Of a stretch of DNA of 48,400 nucleotides, positions 33,026 to 42,946 are shown piece after piece (within the stretch, counting starts at the first letter, position 1; each line of letters begins with the position of its first letter). Made by a program: the position numbers and the translations under genes. The stretch lies in NCBI GenBank assembly GCA_900556485.1, contig USOX01000019.1, positions 1 through 48,400 on the forward strand, given 5' to 3'. Under the pieces are notes generated by a model. That model saw only the letters and a program-made list of their open reading frames with translations, ran no database searches and had not been told where the DNA came from. Origin of the DNA: an uncultured Dysgonomonas sp. Its GTDB lineage: Bacteria; Bacteroidota; Bacteroidia; Bacteroidales; Dysgonomonadaceae.

Positions 33026-34087
33026 ATGAAACTGGAATCAATTTTATTACCGGGTATCGACCCTAAACGACCTTTAGTTATTGCAGGTCCATGTAGTGCC
33101 GAGACAGAAGAACAAGTGATGAATACAGCAAAGCAATTGGCTGCAGATGGCATAAAAATTCTCCGTGCCGGAATCTGGAAACCGCGCACTAAGCCGGGAG
33201 GATTCGAAGGTGTAGGAAGTGAAGGTCTGGCTTGGTTGAAAAAAGTAAAGCAAGAAACAGGTATGTATGTTTCTACTGAGGTAGCTACACAAAAACATGT
33301 ATATGAAGCGTTGAAGTATGGAGTTGATATGCTTTGGATAGGGGCACGTACAACTGCAAATCCATTTGCTGTGCAGGAAATAGCAGAAGCATTGCAGGGT
33401 GTGGATATTCCTGTGTTGGTGAAAAATCCGGTAAACCCAGACTTGGAACTTTGGATTGGAGCTTTGGAGCGTTTGAGCAATGTTGGCTTAACTAAGTTGG
33501 GGGCTATACATAGAGGTTTCAGTTCATATGATAAAAAGATATACCGTAACCTTCCTCAATGGCATATACCTATCGAGTTGAAACGCCGTTACCCTGATCT
33601 TCCTGTTATTTGTGATCCCAGTCATATAGGAGGTAAACGCGATCTGATTCAAGTACTTTCGCAACAGGCAATGGATTTAAGCTTCGAGGGGCTAATTATC
33701 GAAACCCATTGTAATCCGGACGAGGCTTGGAGTGATGCAGCTCAACAGGTAACTCCTGCGAGGCTGAAAGAGATTCTTGAAAATATCGTAATTCGTGATG
33801 GAAAGCAATCGACAGAAGATTTGTCTGTCTTGCGTAGGCAAATAGATGAAATAGATGATCAGTTACTAGAGCTTTTGGCAAAGCGTATGCGTGTATCTTG
33901 TGAAATAGGAACATTCAAGAAAGAACATAATATGACTGTAGTACAAACAGACCGGTATGATGAAATCTTGCAAAAACGTATTGCTCAGGCGGAAAGTATG
34001 GGAATGAACCCGGAGTTTATGCGTATAGTATTAGAGGCTATTCATGAAGAATCTGTAAGAAAGCAGGTTGATATTCTGAATAAGTAA
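33026..34087 (+). CDS. Bifunctional DAHP synthase / chorismate mutase
   Basis: 353 residues. The N-terminal domain (1-260) is a KDO8P-synthase-like (type I beta) 3-deoxy-7-phosphoheptulonate synthase: AGPCSAETEEQ, RAGIWKPRTKPGGFEGVG, CDPSHIGGKRD and IETHCNPDEAWSDAAQQ carry phosphoenolpyruvate and metal ligands. The C-terminal domain (about 268-353; RRQIDEIDDQLLELLAKRM and ILQKRIAQAES) is an all-helical AroQ chorismate mutase. The fusion joins the entry reaction of the shikimate pathway to the branch reaction toward prephenate, which PheA and TyrA then use. It is the last gene of the cluster headed by the Phe attenuator and is closed by a strong terminator. Confidence 0.95.
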   Translation: MKLESILLPGIDPKRPLVIAGPCSAETEEQVMNTAKQLAADGIKILRAGIWKPRTKPGGFEGVGSEGLAWLKKVKQETGMYVSTEVATQKHVYEALKYGVDMLWIGARTTANPFAVQEIAEALQGVDIPVLVKNPVNPDLELWIGALERLSNVGLTKLGAIHRGFSSYDKKIYRNLPQWHIPIELKRRYPDLPVICDPSHIGGKRDLIQVLSQQAMDLSFEGLIIETHCNPDEAWSDAAQQVTPARLKEILENIVIRDGKQSTEDLSVLRRQIDEIDDQLLELLAKRMRVSCEIGTFKKEHNMTVVQTDRYDEILQKRIAQAESMGMNPEFMRIVLEAIHEESVRKQVDILNK

Positions 34088-34107
34088 TATAGATTGATTG
34101 ATATAAT

Positions 34108-34146
34108 AAAGGTCTGTTATTATAATACAGACCTTTGTTTTTTTAT
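34108..34146. terminator. Bidirectional terminator between the aroF-type gene and tyrA
   Basis: AAAGGTCTGT (34108-34117) pairs perfectly with ACAGACCTTT (34127-34136), then GTTTTTTTA. The tyrA gene on the other strand ends just beyond it. Confidence 0.85.
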
Positions 34147-34156
34147 TAAATACAGT

Positions 34157-34933
34157 TCACTCTGAAATATTACCTCTTACTTTAGTAAGAAAATCTTTCA
34201 TGGCCTGACTGTCCTTCTTTTCTATTATTTCCAATAGGTTTTTCAATTCTTTGCGTATTCCTTCTACTTGTGCAGGAGTATAGGGGTTGAAAAGAATTTC
34301 GGTCAATAGATAATCGTCTTCAGATAAGAGTCCTTTTGCGATGTCCATATGACGTTTAAATGTTGTTCCCGGTGCTTCCTGATGTTTCATTACAGCAGTG
34401 AAAATAAGTGTTGACGCGAATGGTATTGAAAGGGAATAAGCTATTGTTTCATCATGTTCTTCGAAAGTGTATTCAAATACCCGAAGATTGAGACTGTTGT
34501 ATAAATCCAGAAAGAACTTTTTTCCCTGCTCACTTGACTCGGAAATGACTATTGCACTTTGCGTATTCAGGTTTCGCAGGTCTGCAAAGGTGGGGCCAAA
34601 CATTGGGTGTGAAGAAGCAAACGGCTGTTCTATACTGGCATAGAACTCTTTTAGCCCGGTTTTTACCGAAGCGATATCGGAGATAATACAATCTTTACTT
34701 ATATAAGGTAAAATGAGCTTGAAAGCATCGATAGTATATTTCACTGTTACAGCATTGATTACTAATTCAGGATTGAAATCAGTAATTTCTTTTGGGTCAC
34801 TCATGCGGACAGTATTATAAATAAACCGCAGCTTTTTAGGGTCTGTATCAAATACAGCAAGTTCGTGATCGAAGCTTAGCACATCTCCAAAAAAAGAGCC
34901 CATTTTCCCGGCTCCAAGTATTAGGATTCTCAT
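34157..34933 (-). CDS. tyrA: Prephenate dehydrogenase
   Basis: 258 residues. An N-terminal Rossmann fold opens with ILGAGKMGSFFGDVLSFDH, the dinucleotide-binding glycine motif. The middle shows ISDIASVKTGLKEF and SSHPMFGPTF, the latter holding the conserved catalytic-region His of TyrA enzymes. The C-terminal helical domain (about 155-258) is the dimerisation part; there is no ACT or chorismate mutase domain. It makes 4-hydroxyphenylpyruvate for tyrosine. It faces the pheA cluster and so does not share its attenuator. Confidence 0.9.
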   Translation of the reverse strand: MRILILGAGKMGSFFGDVLSFDHELAVFDTDPKKLRFIYNTVRMSDPKEITDFNPELVINAVTVKYTIDAFKLILPYISKDCIISDIASVKTGLKEFYASIEQPFASSHPMFGPTFADLRNLNTQSAIVISESSEQGKKFFLDLYNSLNLRVFEYTFEEHDETIAYSLSIPFASTLIFTAVMKHQEAPGTTFKRHMDIAKGLLSEDDYLLTEILFNPYTPAQVEGIRKELKNLLEIIEKKDSQAMKDFLTKVRGNISE

Positions 34934-34959
34934 TCTATTGTATTCTTTTAAAATTCTTG

Positions 34960-34967
34960 CAAAGATA
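34960..34967 (-). promoter_or_regulatory. -7 element of the tyrA promoter
   Basis: On the minus strand TATCTTTG, an exact TAnnTTTG, 26 bases upstream of the ATG at 34933. No clear TTTG is seen at the -33 position. Confidence 0.5.
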
Positions 34968-35048
34968 ATAGTTTTATGACAATTTGATGTGATAATAGTT
35001 TATATAATATCATTCTGTTTTTCTGTAAAATGGCTGTTTATCGGATTC

Positions 35049-35078
35049 TTTGTTTTAAACAAAAATGTGCTATTTTTG
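35049..35078 (+). promoter_or_regulatory. Promoter of the PUL regulator gene
   Basis: TTTG (35049-35052), 18 bases, then TATTTTTG (35071-35078): a full Bacteroidota promoter pattern. It would start RNA near 35084, which rules out translation from codons upstream and supports the ATG at 35117. Confidence 0.65.
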
Positions 35079-35116
35079 TTAAAGTGTTAATCTTCTACTC
35101 AGCGACTATTTGGCTT

Positions 35117-37942
35117 ATGGAGCACTTTTTTAAGTATGCAGTTTTAACCGCAATTTTATTATTTGCGGTTCCTCTTTATTCGAATAAACCTCATATTATC
35201 AATTTAAATAGAGATAAGTATCAGGCAGATAATAAAAACTGGTCTATAGGACAAGATAAAAGAGGTTTTATGTATTTTGGCAATGATATTGGTTTGCTTG
35301 AATTTGATGGAATAAAGTGGAATCTTAACCGGTTGCCTAATTCCCTAACTGTCCGTTCGGTCGCAGTATTGTCTCATGAAACTATTTTCACTGGGAGCTA
35401 TGAAGAGTTTGGACGATGGGACAGAGATGTTTCCGGTAAACTTGTCTATACTTCTATAAGTGACCTTCTGGATAAAGCTCTTTTTAAGAATGATGATTTC
35501 TGGAAAATATGGATTGGTGAAGGGTGCGTGTATTTTCAATCCTTTTCGTCGATTTATGTCTATGATTATGAGTCTGTAAAAAGAGTTCCTGCTGAACATG
35601 GTTTTTTGTTTTTAACTAAAGTCAGAGACGAATTTATTGTTCAACAGATGTTAGGCCCTTTATTTAAACTGAAAGGTAAGGAACTCGTTAAGATAGAAAA
35701 TAGCGACATATTTAAAGGTACTGATGCCCGGGTTATATTACCATATGGTGATGATAAATATTTGATTGGTACATCCACAGCAGGTATTTATATATATGAT
35801 GGAAAGACTTTTGAGGAATGGAATAATGGTTTGTCAAAGGAATTGAACTCGAAAGAGCTGAACTGTGGCGTTTTAACTTCGGAGGGAACATATTTATTAG
35901 GAACAATATTGGACGGTATATATGAAGTTGATTTGCAAGGAAGGATTCTTGATAAAATATCTACTCAAAGCAATTTGCAAAATAATACGGTCTTAGCATT
36001 GTATGAGGATAATGTAAATAATATATGGGTTGCATTAGATAAAGGAATAGCGTATATTCAATATAACGGAAACTTAAGTTATTATACTGACCTGACAGGG
36101 AATACCGGAGCAGTATATTGTGCCGCTAGATGGAACGGCAAATTATTTATAGGTACTAACCAAGGCGTTTTTTATATTCCAGAAAGTGAACTGTCTTATC
36201 CCAATGCACTTTCGAGAATGATTTTTTTGGCAGGGACACAGGGACAGGTTTGGGATTTGAGGGTTATTGATAACAAACTATATTGTTGTCATAATAAAGG
36301 ATTGAAAGAAATATTACCTAATTTATCTATAACAGAACCTTTTTCTATCGGAACAGGGATTTATAATATAACAGAAGCTAATATCACGGATCGTAATTTA
36401 TTGGTTTTGTCGACCTATCAATCTATAAAAATTATAGATAAGGAAACAGGAGAAATATTCTCGCCAGGGCAGATATCAGAGCCTATAAATAAGGCTGAAG
36501 TTGATCACTTGGGCAATGTCTGGTTAGAACATTTTAATCGGGGAATTTATCGTTGTAAACTCGATGAGAATATGTCAGGATTCCGAAATTTTTCTTATTA
36601 TGGAGGTAATAATAAAGATGGACTTTCCTATAAGATGAAATTGTTTAAAGTCGGGGGTAGGGTAGTGTTATTAGGAAATAGTCGTTTTTATACATATGAC
36701 GATATTGCAAATCAGATAGTCCCTAATGCTATACTTGATGAATGTTTTAAATCGATAATTAGTATCAAGCAGATTATAAGTATTAATAAGAATACATTCT
36801 GGGCTTTAACGCCTACATCTATTTATAAATTCTTTTATGATGGTTATGAAGCTTCCATTTTAGAAGCATATGGTTTAGGCCTAAATCTGTCTTTAGTGAA
36901 TACTTATGAAAATATATCGGTTTTAGATGATTCTTCCAGCCTTGTTTGTTTAGACAATGGTTTTATATTATATAATAAAATAGGTGAAGGTAATAATGTG
37001 TTAAATAGAACTTTATATTCGCCTTTATTAGAATCTATGGGTACATTCTCTACGGATGGAAGTGTAGAGTATAAGAATCTGTCGGAAGAAGCAAAAGTTT
37101 CATATAATTATAATTCAATAACATTTTGGTTTTCAGTAAGCAATGCCTTTTCTCAAAATTTGTCCTTTCAATATATGTTGGAAGGTGTAGACCCAGTCTG
37201 GTCTGTACCTCAAAAAATAAATAGTGTATCGTATGCACGTTTGCCGAAAGGAAAGTATATATTTCATGTTCGTACTGTAGATGAATTAGGCACATATTCT
37301 GAAATAACGAGTTATGAATTTCAGATCATGGCGCCATGGTACCAGACACCTTGGGCATATATTTTATATATAGTAGTAATTCTTGTTCTTTTTTATGTTA
37401 TCTGGATGCTTGTATTGCGTCGTTATAGAAACCTGCATCTACAGAAGATAAGGCAACGCGAGACTCGTCGCTTGAGGACATTGAATGGAGAATTGCAGAA
37501 TAAGGTGGAGCAAAAGAATGCAGAGTTGCTGACTCAAACTTCTTTTATCATTCATAAGAATGAATTAATAATGAAGATAAAAGATATTTTGGATGATTTT
37601 TATGCACATCATAAAAGTAATACGATTAATCCTCTCTATCAGAAAATAAATTCGTTGTTAAATAATAATATGAATTCTGAAGATGATTGGAAAATGTTTC
37701 TTATCAAATTTGAAGAAAAGCATACAGGCTTCTTCAAAAAAATGAAATCGCTATACCCTCAATTGACTAATAACGACCTTAGACTTTGTGCATGCTTAAA
37801 GCTTAATTTGGAGACAAAAGAAATAGCTGCTTTAATGAATTTATCTGTTAGGGCAGTTGAAAATAGTCGTTACAGACTACGAAAAAAATTAAATATTCAG
37901 CCTTCTCAAAACTTGAATGAATTTTTTCTTACCATAGATTAA
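35117..37942 (+). CDS. Membrane-spanning propeller/Y_Y_Y/HTH PUL regulator
   Basis: 941 residues from the ATG at 35117. The frame is open back to 35030, but that stretch overlaps a consensus promoter, while the ATG gives a good signal peptide (FFKYAVLTAILLFAVPLYS). A periplasmic part of about 640 residues is built of two-component-regulator propeller repeats, followed by a Y_Y_Y-type domain (about 650-740, ending AYILYI), a membrane helix (about 745-768), a charged coiled coil (about 775-870) and a C-terminal LuxR-like helix-turn-helix (about 879-941; TKEIAALMNLSVRAVENSRY). There is no histidine kinase domain. It is a one-piece sensor and DNA-binding protein, probably sensing a sugar and switching on the susC operon just downstream. 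Confidence 0.85.
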   Translation: MEHFFKYAVLTAILLFAVPLYSNKPHIINLNRDKYQADNKNWSIGQDKRGFMYFGNDIGLLEFDGIKWNLNRLPNSLTVRSVAVLSHETIFTGSYEEFGRWDRDVSGKLVYTSISDLLDKALFKNDDFWKIWIGEGCVYFQSFSSIYVYDYESVKRVPAEHGFLFLTKVRDEFIVQQMLGPLFKLKGKELVKIENSDIFKGTDARVILPYGDDKYLIGTSTAGIYIYDGKTFEEWNNGLSKELNSKELNCGVLTSEGTYLLGTILDGIYEVDLQGRILDKISTQSNLQNNTVLALYEDNVNNIWVALDKGIAYIQYNGNLSYYTDLTGNTGAVYCAARWNGKLFIGTNQGVFYIPESELSYPNALSRMIFLAGTQGQVWDLRVIDNKLYCCHNKGLKEILPNLSITEPFSIGTGIYNITEANITDRNLLVLSTYQSIKIIDKETGEIFSPGQISEPINKAEVDHLGNVWLEHFNRGIYRCKLDENMSGFRNFSYYGGNNKDGLSYKMKLFKVGGRVVLLGNSRFYTYDDIANQIVPNAILDECFKSIISIKQIISINKNTFWALTPTSIYKFFYDGYEASILEAYGLGLNLSLVNTYENISVLDDSSSLVCLDNGFILYNKIGEGNNVLNRTLYSPLLESMGTFSTDGSVEYKNLSEEAKVSYNYNSITFWFSVSNAFSQNLSFQYMLEGVDPVWSVPQKINSVSYARLPKGKYIFHVRTVDELGTYSEITSYEFQIMAPWYQTPWAYILYIVVILVLFYVIWMLVLRRYRNLHLQKIRQRETRRLRTLNGELQNKVEQKNAELLTQTSFIIHKNELIMKIKDILDDFYAHHKSNTINPLYQKINSLLNNNMNSEDDWKMFLIKFEEKHTGFFKKMKSLYPQLTNNDLRLCACLKLNLETKEIAALMNLSVRAVENSRYRLRKKLNIQPSQNLNEFFLTID

Positions 37943-38074
37943 TGTATGCTAATTTATTTATTATTAGCTTTTTATTTTTATTTGAGAGGTAATAGTGAGG
38001 TATGAGTATTGTTAAAAAATTAAGAGATGTATTCGGGGTGTACCAGTATTTCTACTCTCATTATTTGTTATTTC

Positions 38075-38082
38075 TACATTTG
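38075..38082 (+). promoter_or_regulatory. -7 element of the susC promoter
   Basis: TACATTTG is an exact TAnnTTTG. The -33 TTTG is not found at the normal distance, which is common where a regulator must recruit polymerase. RNA would start near 38089, giving a leader of about 155 bases before the SusC ATG. Confidence 0.5.
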
Positions 38083-38106
38083 ACAGAAATCTAATATCAC
38101 ACGACC

Positions 38107-38214
38107 ATGAAAAAGAGTGGTAGTCTTGGCTGTTTGCAGTTAGGGCAAGGTGTATCTACCTTGAAAGATATGTTAACCATTCTCCATTCTGTCGTTCATA
38201 GTAGATTTATTTGA
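38107..38214 (+). CDS. Possible 35-aa upstream ORF in the susC leader
   Basis: ATG at 38107, TGA at 38212, 35 codons, lying wholly in the predicted 5' leader of susC and ending 30 bases before its ATG. The product is basic at the start (MKKSGSLGCLQLGQG) and then hydrophobic, without a recognisable domain. A small hairpin, CAAGGT (38146-38151) with ACCTTG (38158-38163), lies within it. It could be chance, a regulatory leader ORF, or part of a leader RNA. There is no ribosome-binding sequence, but that is the norm here. Confidence 0.3.
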   Translation: MKKSGSLGCLQLGQGVSTLKDMLTILHSVVHSRFI

Positions 38215-38244
38215 GAAATGTGTGTTTAAATAAAAAGTAAAACT

Positions 38245-41200
38245 ATGAAAATTAAGCCTAAAAGAACATTAATTACAAAAGGGAAAAACTCATTCCTCTT
38301 AAAAGGTTTTGTTTTTCTTGCTTGCTTCCTATTAGCAAGTACTGTAAGTATTTATGCTCAGACGAAATCTATTTCCGGTTTGGTTACTGATGCAGCGAAA
38401 GAACCTTTAATCGGCGTTAGTGTACGCGTACAGGGTACAACAGCAGGAACAGTAACTGATATAGATGGAAATTATACTATTTCTGCGAAATCAGGTGACG
38501 TACTTGAGTATAGTTATGTGGGAATGAAACCACAGCTAGTAACAGTTGGTTCTCAGACAACGATAGATATTGTATTACAAGATGATGCAACAATGTTGAA
38601 CGAAACAGTTGTTATTGGTTACGGTACTGCAAAGAAGGCTGACCTGACAGGGTCGATTGGTAGTGTTGGCGCAGATATTATTTCCAAACAACCGGCACTC
38701 AATGCAGTACAATCGGTACAAGGAAAATTATCGGGAGTGAATATTATTAATAATGATGCTCCGGGTTCTAGCCCTACAATCATTATACGTGGTTTAGGTA
38801 CAGCACAAGGGGGACGTGATCCTCTTTATATCGTAGATGGTTTCCCTGCTGACAACATCAAAAATATTAGCCCTGCTGATATTGTATCAATGGATGTGTT
38901 GAAAGATGCCTCTTCTGCTTCTATATATGGAGTAAGAGCTGCGAATGGTGTTGTTATTGTGACTACTAAAAAAGGACAGACTGGTTCGGCTAAAATTGGT
39001 GTAGAGTCATATGTCGGATTTAAAGGAACGTTAAATAAAGTAGACATGGCTAATGCCTCTCAGTATATAGAGTATTTCAATCAGAATCAGAATATGCTGA
39101 AATTATATGCTACACCAGCAGAAATAGCTGAAAATAAGTATTATAACCTTGCTTCGGCTGGCGAACAGGCCTATAATACCGATTGGTATGATGAACTTTT
39201 GCGTACAGGTTTGTTTACAAATAATGCTGTATCATTGTCAGGTGGTAGTAAAAATGTGGACTATTATCTAAGCTATAATTATTATAGTGAAGATGGTATT
39301 CTCGAAGGTCAGAATTATCAGCGTAGTACAATCAGAAACAATAACGTTTATAAATTTTTCGATGATCGCCTCAAATTCAGTCAGAATTTAAGTGTTTCAT
39401 TTGATAAAGAAAATCCTAAACCATACGGAGCTTTCAACGAAGCATATCGCCAATCTCCTTTGGTGCCGGTTAAATTTCCGAACGGACGTTGGGGTACTTC
39501 TAGTGTAAATAAAACTACAGGCATTGCTGGGATAGAAGGTAGTGCAACAGACAAAATGGGTAAATTGAACTCTATTGGTAATCCATTATTCAATGTTGAT
39601 AATAAAGCTCAAAGAAGAAAAACATTAACATTACAAGGTGGTTTAGAGGCAGAGTTTAAGGTTACAGATTTTCTGAAATTAAACAGTCGATTTGGAGCAA
39701 CTAAATATTACTATAAAGACAGACAGTTTACTAATAATAAAGAATCATGGCTTGCTTCAAATCCAACGAAGACGGCTACCGATTTTGAGGCAGAAAAAGC
39801 ATCAAAACCTACAAGTCTCACTTGGGTAAATAATACATTGAGATTTGAAGATATTGAAACTTATCGTTGGACGTGGGAAGGGTTTGCTACATTCCAGAAA
39901 AGTTTTGATAAACATAATGTAGAGGCTGTATTAGGATTATCCAGAGAAAAATCAGGAATAGGTACTACTTCTGTATTGACGGGATATGATGTTCCTTCAA
40001 AATCTCAATATTGGAGTATAAATCATGCTTCAGGAGCTTATCCGAGCCAGATTAACAATATGTATCATTATACACCTACAGCTTTATCCTCTTATTTTGC
40101 TCGTTTGCAATATAATTATGATAATAAATACTATTTCTCAGGAACAGTAAGACGAGATGGTTCAAGTACTTTTAAATATAACGAAGACTATTGGGGTACT
40201 TTCCCTTCTATCGGTTTAGGTTGGACTATTTCCAGAGAAAGTTTTATGCAGGATGTAGAATTTTTGAATTATCTGAAACTAAGAGGTACTTGGGGTGAAT
40301 TAGGTAATCAGAGTGTCCCTATTAATGTGAATCAGATATATACATCTGCAGGTAGCGATAATTATAATTATGTTTTCGGACCCGGTCAAAATTTAGTATA
40401 TGGATCAGCATATGGTTCTCCTGTTTATCCATTGAGTTGGGAGGTTACCAGAGAGTGGGGATTAGGATTTGATTTCGCTATGCTTGACGATCGGTTGACC
40501 GGAGGTTTTGACTACTATAAAAAACTGAATACAAATACTATTTTGGATGTAAAACCAGTTGCAAATGTTTGGTATGAAAAGAATTTCTTTGCACACGGAG
40601 CAGAAGTGGAGAATAGTGGAGTGGAATTTCTTTTAGGTTGGAGTGATAAATTAGCTAATGGTTTGACATACGAAATTAGTGCTAACTATTCCTATAATAA
40701 GAATGAAGTTAAAAATGTAACACCAACATTTGCTGGACAGACTGGGGGGAGCTTAGGTGACGGACAGATAACAAAACGTTTGGCAGAAGGACAGCCTCTA
40801 TTTGCATGGTGGATGTATGAAGCTGATGGCGTATGGCAAACACAGGAAGAGATTGATAATGCATCGGCTAAACTGGGAACGGAAAAACCTGGTCATTTAA
40901 AATATAAAGACCAGAATAATGATGGTATAATTGATGATCGCGACAAAGTGTATAAGGGTTCTTATCTGCCTACTTCAAATTATGGTATTCATGTAGGATT
41001 GGGTTATAAGAATTTCGATTTCAGTATTGATGGTTATGGTGTTGCCGGAAATAAAATCTACAACGGTTTGAAACACGGACGTATCGACGGTGGAGAAAAT
41101 ATCACAAAAGATATGTATAAAGACAGATGGAATGGTGCAGGATCAACAAATAAACATCCGGGAGCTAACCGCGATAGCAATTCATCCACCTATTTCCTAG

Positions 41201-41466
41201 AAAGTGGTTCTTTCTTCCGTATTAATAATATCACCCTGGGGTATACATTTAATGATTTGGTTTTCAAAGGGTCTAGACTCAGATTGTATGCAACTGCACA
41301 GAATCCATTTATATTTACAGGTTATTCCGGATTCTCTCCCGAAATTTCCGGATATTCTGATGATGTAAGTGTACCGGTAGGTCAGCCTAGTGGAACTGCT
41401 GGTATAGAGCTTTCTGCCTATCCAACTACTCGCAATTTTATATTCGGACTTAATTTACAATTCTAA
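38245..41466 (+). CDS. SusC-like TonB-dependent outer-membrane transporter
   Basis: 1073 residues. After a signal peptide (about 1-38, VFLACFLLASTVSIYAQ) comes a carboxypeptidase-regulatory-like domain (about 43-118; ISGLVTDAAKEPLIGVSVRV), then the TonB box region and plug (about 125-235, from ETVVIGYGTAKKADLTGSIG to DASSASIYGVRAANGVVIVT), then the 22-strand barrel ending in NFIFGLNLQF. It imports oligosaccharides across the outer membrane with the SusD lipoprotein encoded 16 bases downstream. It is the first structural gene of the PUL. Confidence 0.95.
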   Translation: MKIKPKRTLITKGKNSFLLKGFVFLACFLLASTVSIYAQTKSISGLVTDAAKEPLIGVSVRVQGTTAGTVTDIDGNYTISAKSGDVLEYSYVGMKPQLVTVGSQTTIDIVLQDDATMLNETVVIGYGTAKKADLTGSIGSVGADIISKQPALNAVQSVQGKLSGVNIINNDAPGSSPTIIIRGLGTAQGGRDPLYIVDGFPADNIKNISPADIVSMDVLKDASSASIYGVRAANGVVIVTTKKGQTGSAKIGVESYVGFKGTLNKVDMANASQYIEYFNQNQNMLKLYATPAEIAENKYYNLASAGEQAYNTDWYDELLRTGLFTNNAVSLSGGSKNVDYYLSYNYYSEDGILEGQNYQRSTIRNNNVYKFFDDRLKFSQNLSVSFDKENPKPYGAFNEAYRQSPLVPVKFPNGRWGTSSVNKTTGIAGIEGSATDKMGKLNSIGNPLFNVDNKAQRRKTLTLQGGLEAEFKVTDFLKLNSRFGATKYYYKDRQFTNNKESWLASNPTKTATDFEAEKASKPTSLTWVNNTLRFEDIETYRWTWEGFATFQKSFDKHNVEAVLGLSREKSGIGTTSVLTGYDVPSKSQYWSINHASGAYPSQINNMYHYTPTALSSYFARLQYNYDNKYYFSGTVRRDGSSTFKYNEDYWGTFPSIGLGWTISRESFMQDVEFLNYLKLRGTWGELGNQSVPINVNQIYTSAGSDNYNYVFGPGQNLVYGSAYGSPVYPLSWEVTREWGLGFDFAMLDDRLTGGFDYYKKLNTNTILDVKPVANVWYEKNFFAHGAEVENSGVEFLLGWSDKLANGLTYEISANYSYNKNEVKNVTPTFAGQTGGSLGDGQITKRLAEGQPLFAWWMYEADGVWQTQEEIDNASAKLGTEKPGHLKYKDQNNDGIIDDRDKVYKGSYLPTSNYGIHVGLGYKNFDFSIDGYGVAGNKIYNGLKHGRIDGGENITKDMYKDRWNGAGSTNKHPGANRDSNSSTYFLESGSFFRINNITLGYTFNDLVFKGSRLRLYATAQNPFIFTGYSGFSPEISGYSDDVSVPVGQPSGTAGIELSAYPTTRNFIFGLNLQF

Positions 41467-41482
41467 CAAATACGATAAAAAT

Positions 41483-42937
41483 ATGAGAACTATATATATA
41501 AGTATATTATCGGTAATTCTACTATTCTTCGCATGGGGATGTAGTGACTTCCTTGATGTCGATTCACGAGAGAGAGTAGAAGAAGATGATAAAGATGAAG
41601 TATATACACCTGAGATGTTTGTGAATGGTGTATATGGTATGTTTACAGATTGGGATTATGCATTTTCTTTTCTTGCTATAACAGAAATGATATCAGATAA
41701 TGCAGATAAAGGTAGTTCTCCCGGCGACCCCGGAGGTGATAAAGATTTGTTTGACAATCTAACCTTTACAAGTGGTTCGGGTTCAATTCATGCAATGTGG
41801 ACTCGTTGGTATAAAACGATCGGACGTGCAACAAAAGCCATTGAATTTACAGAAAATTATGGTTTGACTGACGCTACTTATAAAAACAGATTGATTGGAG
41901 AGGCTAAATTTCTCAGAGCTGTAAGCTATTTCTATTTAGTTAGAGGTTGGGGAGATGTATCTATTCAAGAAAAAGATGTTTTGTCAAGAGCACCAAAAGA
42001 AGAGGTTTATGCACATATTGAACAAGATCTGAAAGATGCTATGGCAGCTTTACCGGAGAAATATGCAGATAGTAAAGATCTTGGACGTGCAACAATGGGT
42101 GCTGCTCAAGGATTATTATCTAAAGTATATCTTTATCAGGGAAAATGGCAAGCAGCTTATGATAATGCTAAAGAAGTAATTTCAAATTCTGCTTATGGTT
42201 ACGATTTGATTGATTATTCCTTAATCTGGAGAGAAGAAGGGGAAAACAGTTCTGAATCTTTATTTGAAATACAAGCCAGAGGTGATGTTCCTGCTCATGG
42301 TATACAACAATACTCAGAAACTCAAGGTGCGCGTGGTGGTACTGGATGGGGTTGGGGATTCAATACTCCTACTCAAGATCTCTTAAATGCATTCAATGCT
42401 GAAACAAGTGCACAGCCGGGAGTAACAGGAGATGTAATCCGTAGAGATGCAACAATTATGTTTAATAATTCTACTTTATATGATGGATATGTACTAAGTG
42501 GTACTGAAAATCCAATGTATAATATGAAAGCTTATTCCAGTGCAAACAAAGGATCTGGAGATGGCGATAAGAATCTTAGATATCTTCGTTTGGGTGAAAT
42601 CTATCTTATTAAAGCAGAAGCTGCTAATGAACTGGGGCTTATCACGGGAGTTGACGGAGCTTTAGCTTCATTAAATAAAATAAGAGACAGAGCTAAATTG
42701 ACTCAGGTTACTACAACGAACAAAGACGAATTGCGTAAAGCTATATGGCATGAGCGTCGTTTGGAATTAGCTTTTGAGCACGACCGTTGGTTCGATCTTG
42801 TACGTACAGGAGAAGCAGAGAGCGTAATGAAAGCTCACGGAAAACAATTCGTCAAAGGAAAACATGAATTGTTCCCGGTATCAAATACTCAATTATTGGA
42901 TACACCATCTTTAGGACAGAATCCTGGGTGGAGTTAA
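41483..42937 (+). CDS. SusD-like surface glycan-binding lipoprotein
   Basis: 484 residues. The lipobox LFFAWGC gives lipid attachment at Cys20, and SDFLDVDSRERVEEDD is the typical opening of SusD/RagB proteins. Helical TPR-like segments such as AKFLRAVSYFYLVRGWGDV and GAAQGLLSKVYLYQGKW follow, and the C-terminus carries LRYLRLGEIYLIKAEAANELG and HERRLELAFEHDRWFDLVRTG. It caps the SusC channel and binds the glycan. The gene follows susC by 16 bases and is followed by a stable hairpin without a T tract. Confidence 0.95.
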   Translation: MRTIYISILSVILLFFAWGCSDFLDVDSRERVEEDDKDEVYTPEMFVNGVYGMFTDWDYAFSFLAITEMISDNADKGSSPGDPGGDKDLFDNLTFTSGSGSIHAMWTRWYKTIGRATKAIEFTENYGLTDATYKNRLIGEAKFLRAVSYFYLVRGWGDVSIQEKDVLSRAPKEEVYAHIEQDLKDAMAALPEKYADSKDLGRATMGAAQGLLSKVYLYQGKWQAAYDNAKEVISNSAYGYDLIDYSLIWREEGENSSESLFEIQARGDVPAHGIQQYSETQGARGGTGWGWGFNTPTQDLLNAFNAETSAQPGVTGDVIRRDATIMFNNSTLYDGYVLSGTENPMYNMKAYSSANKGSGDGDKNLRYLRLGEIYLIKAEAANELGLITGVDGALASLNKIRDRAKLTQVTTTNKDELRKAIWHERRLELAFEHDRWFDLVRTGEAESVMKAHGKQFVKGKHELFPVSNTQLLDTPSLGQNPGWS

Positions 42938-42946
42938 TTATAAAAT

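Noticed and set aside
35030..35116. Longer start for the PUL regulator (29 extra residues)
   Set aside because: A consensus promoter (35049-35078) lies inside it and the ATG at 35117 gives a proper signal peptide.
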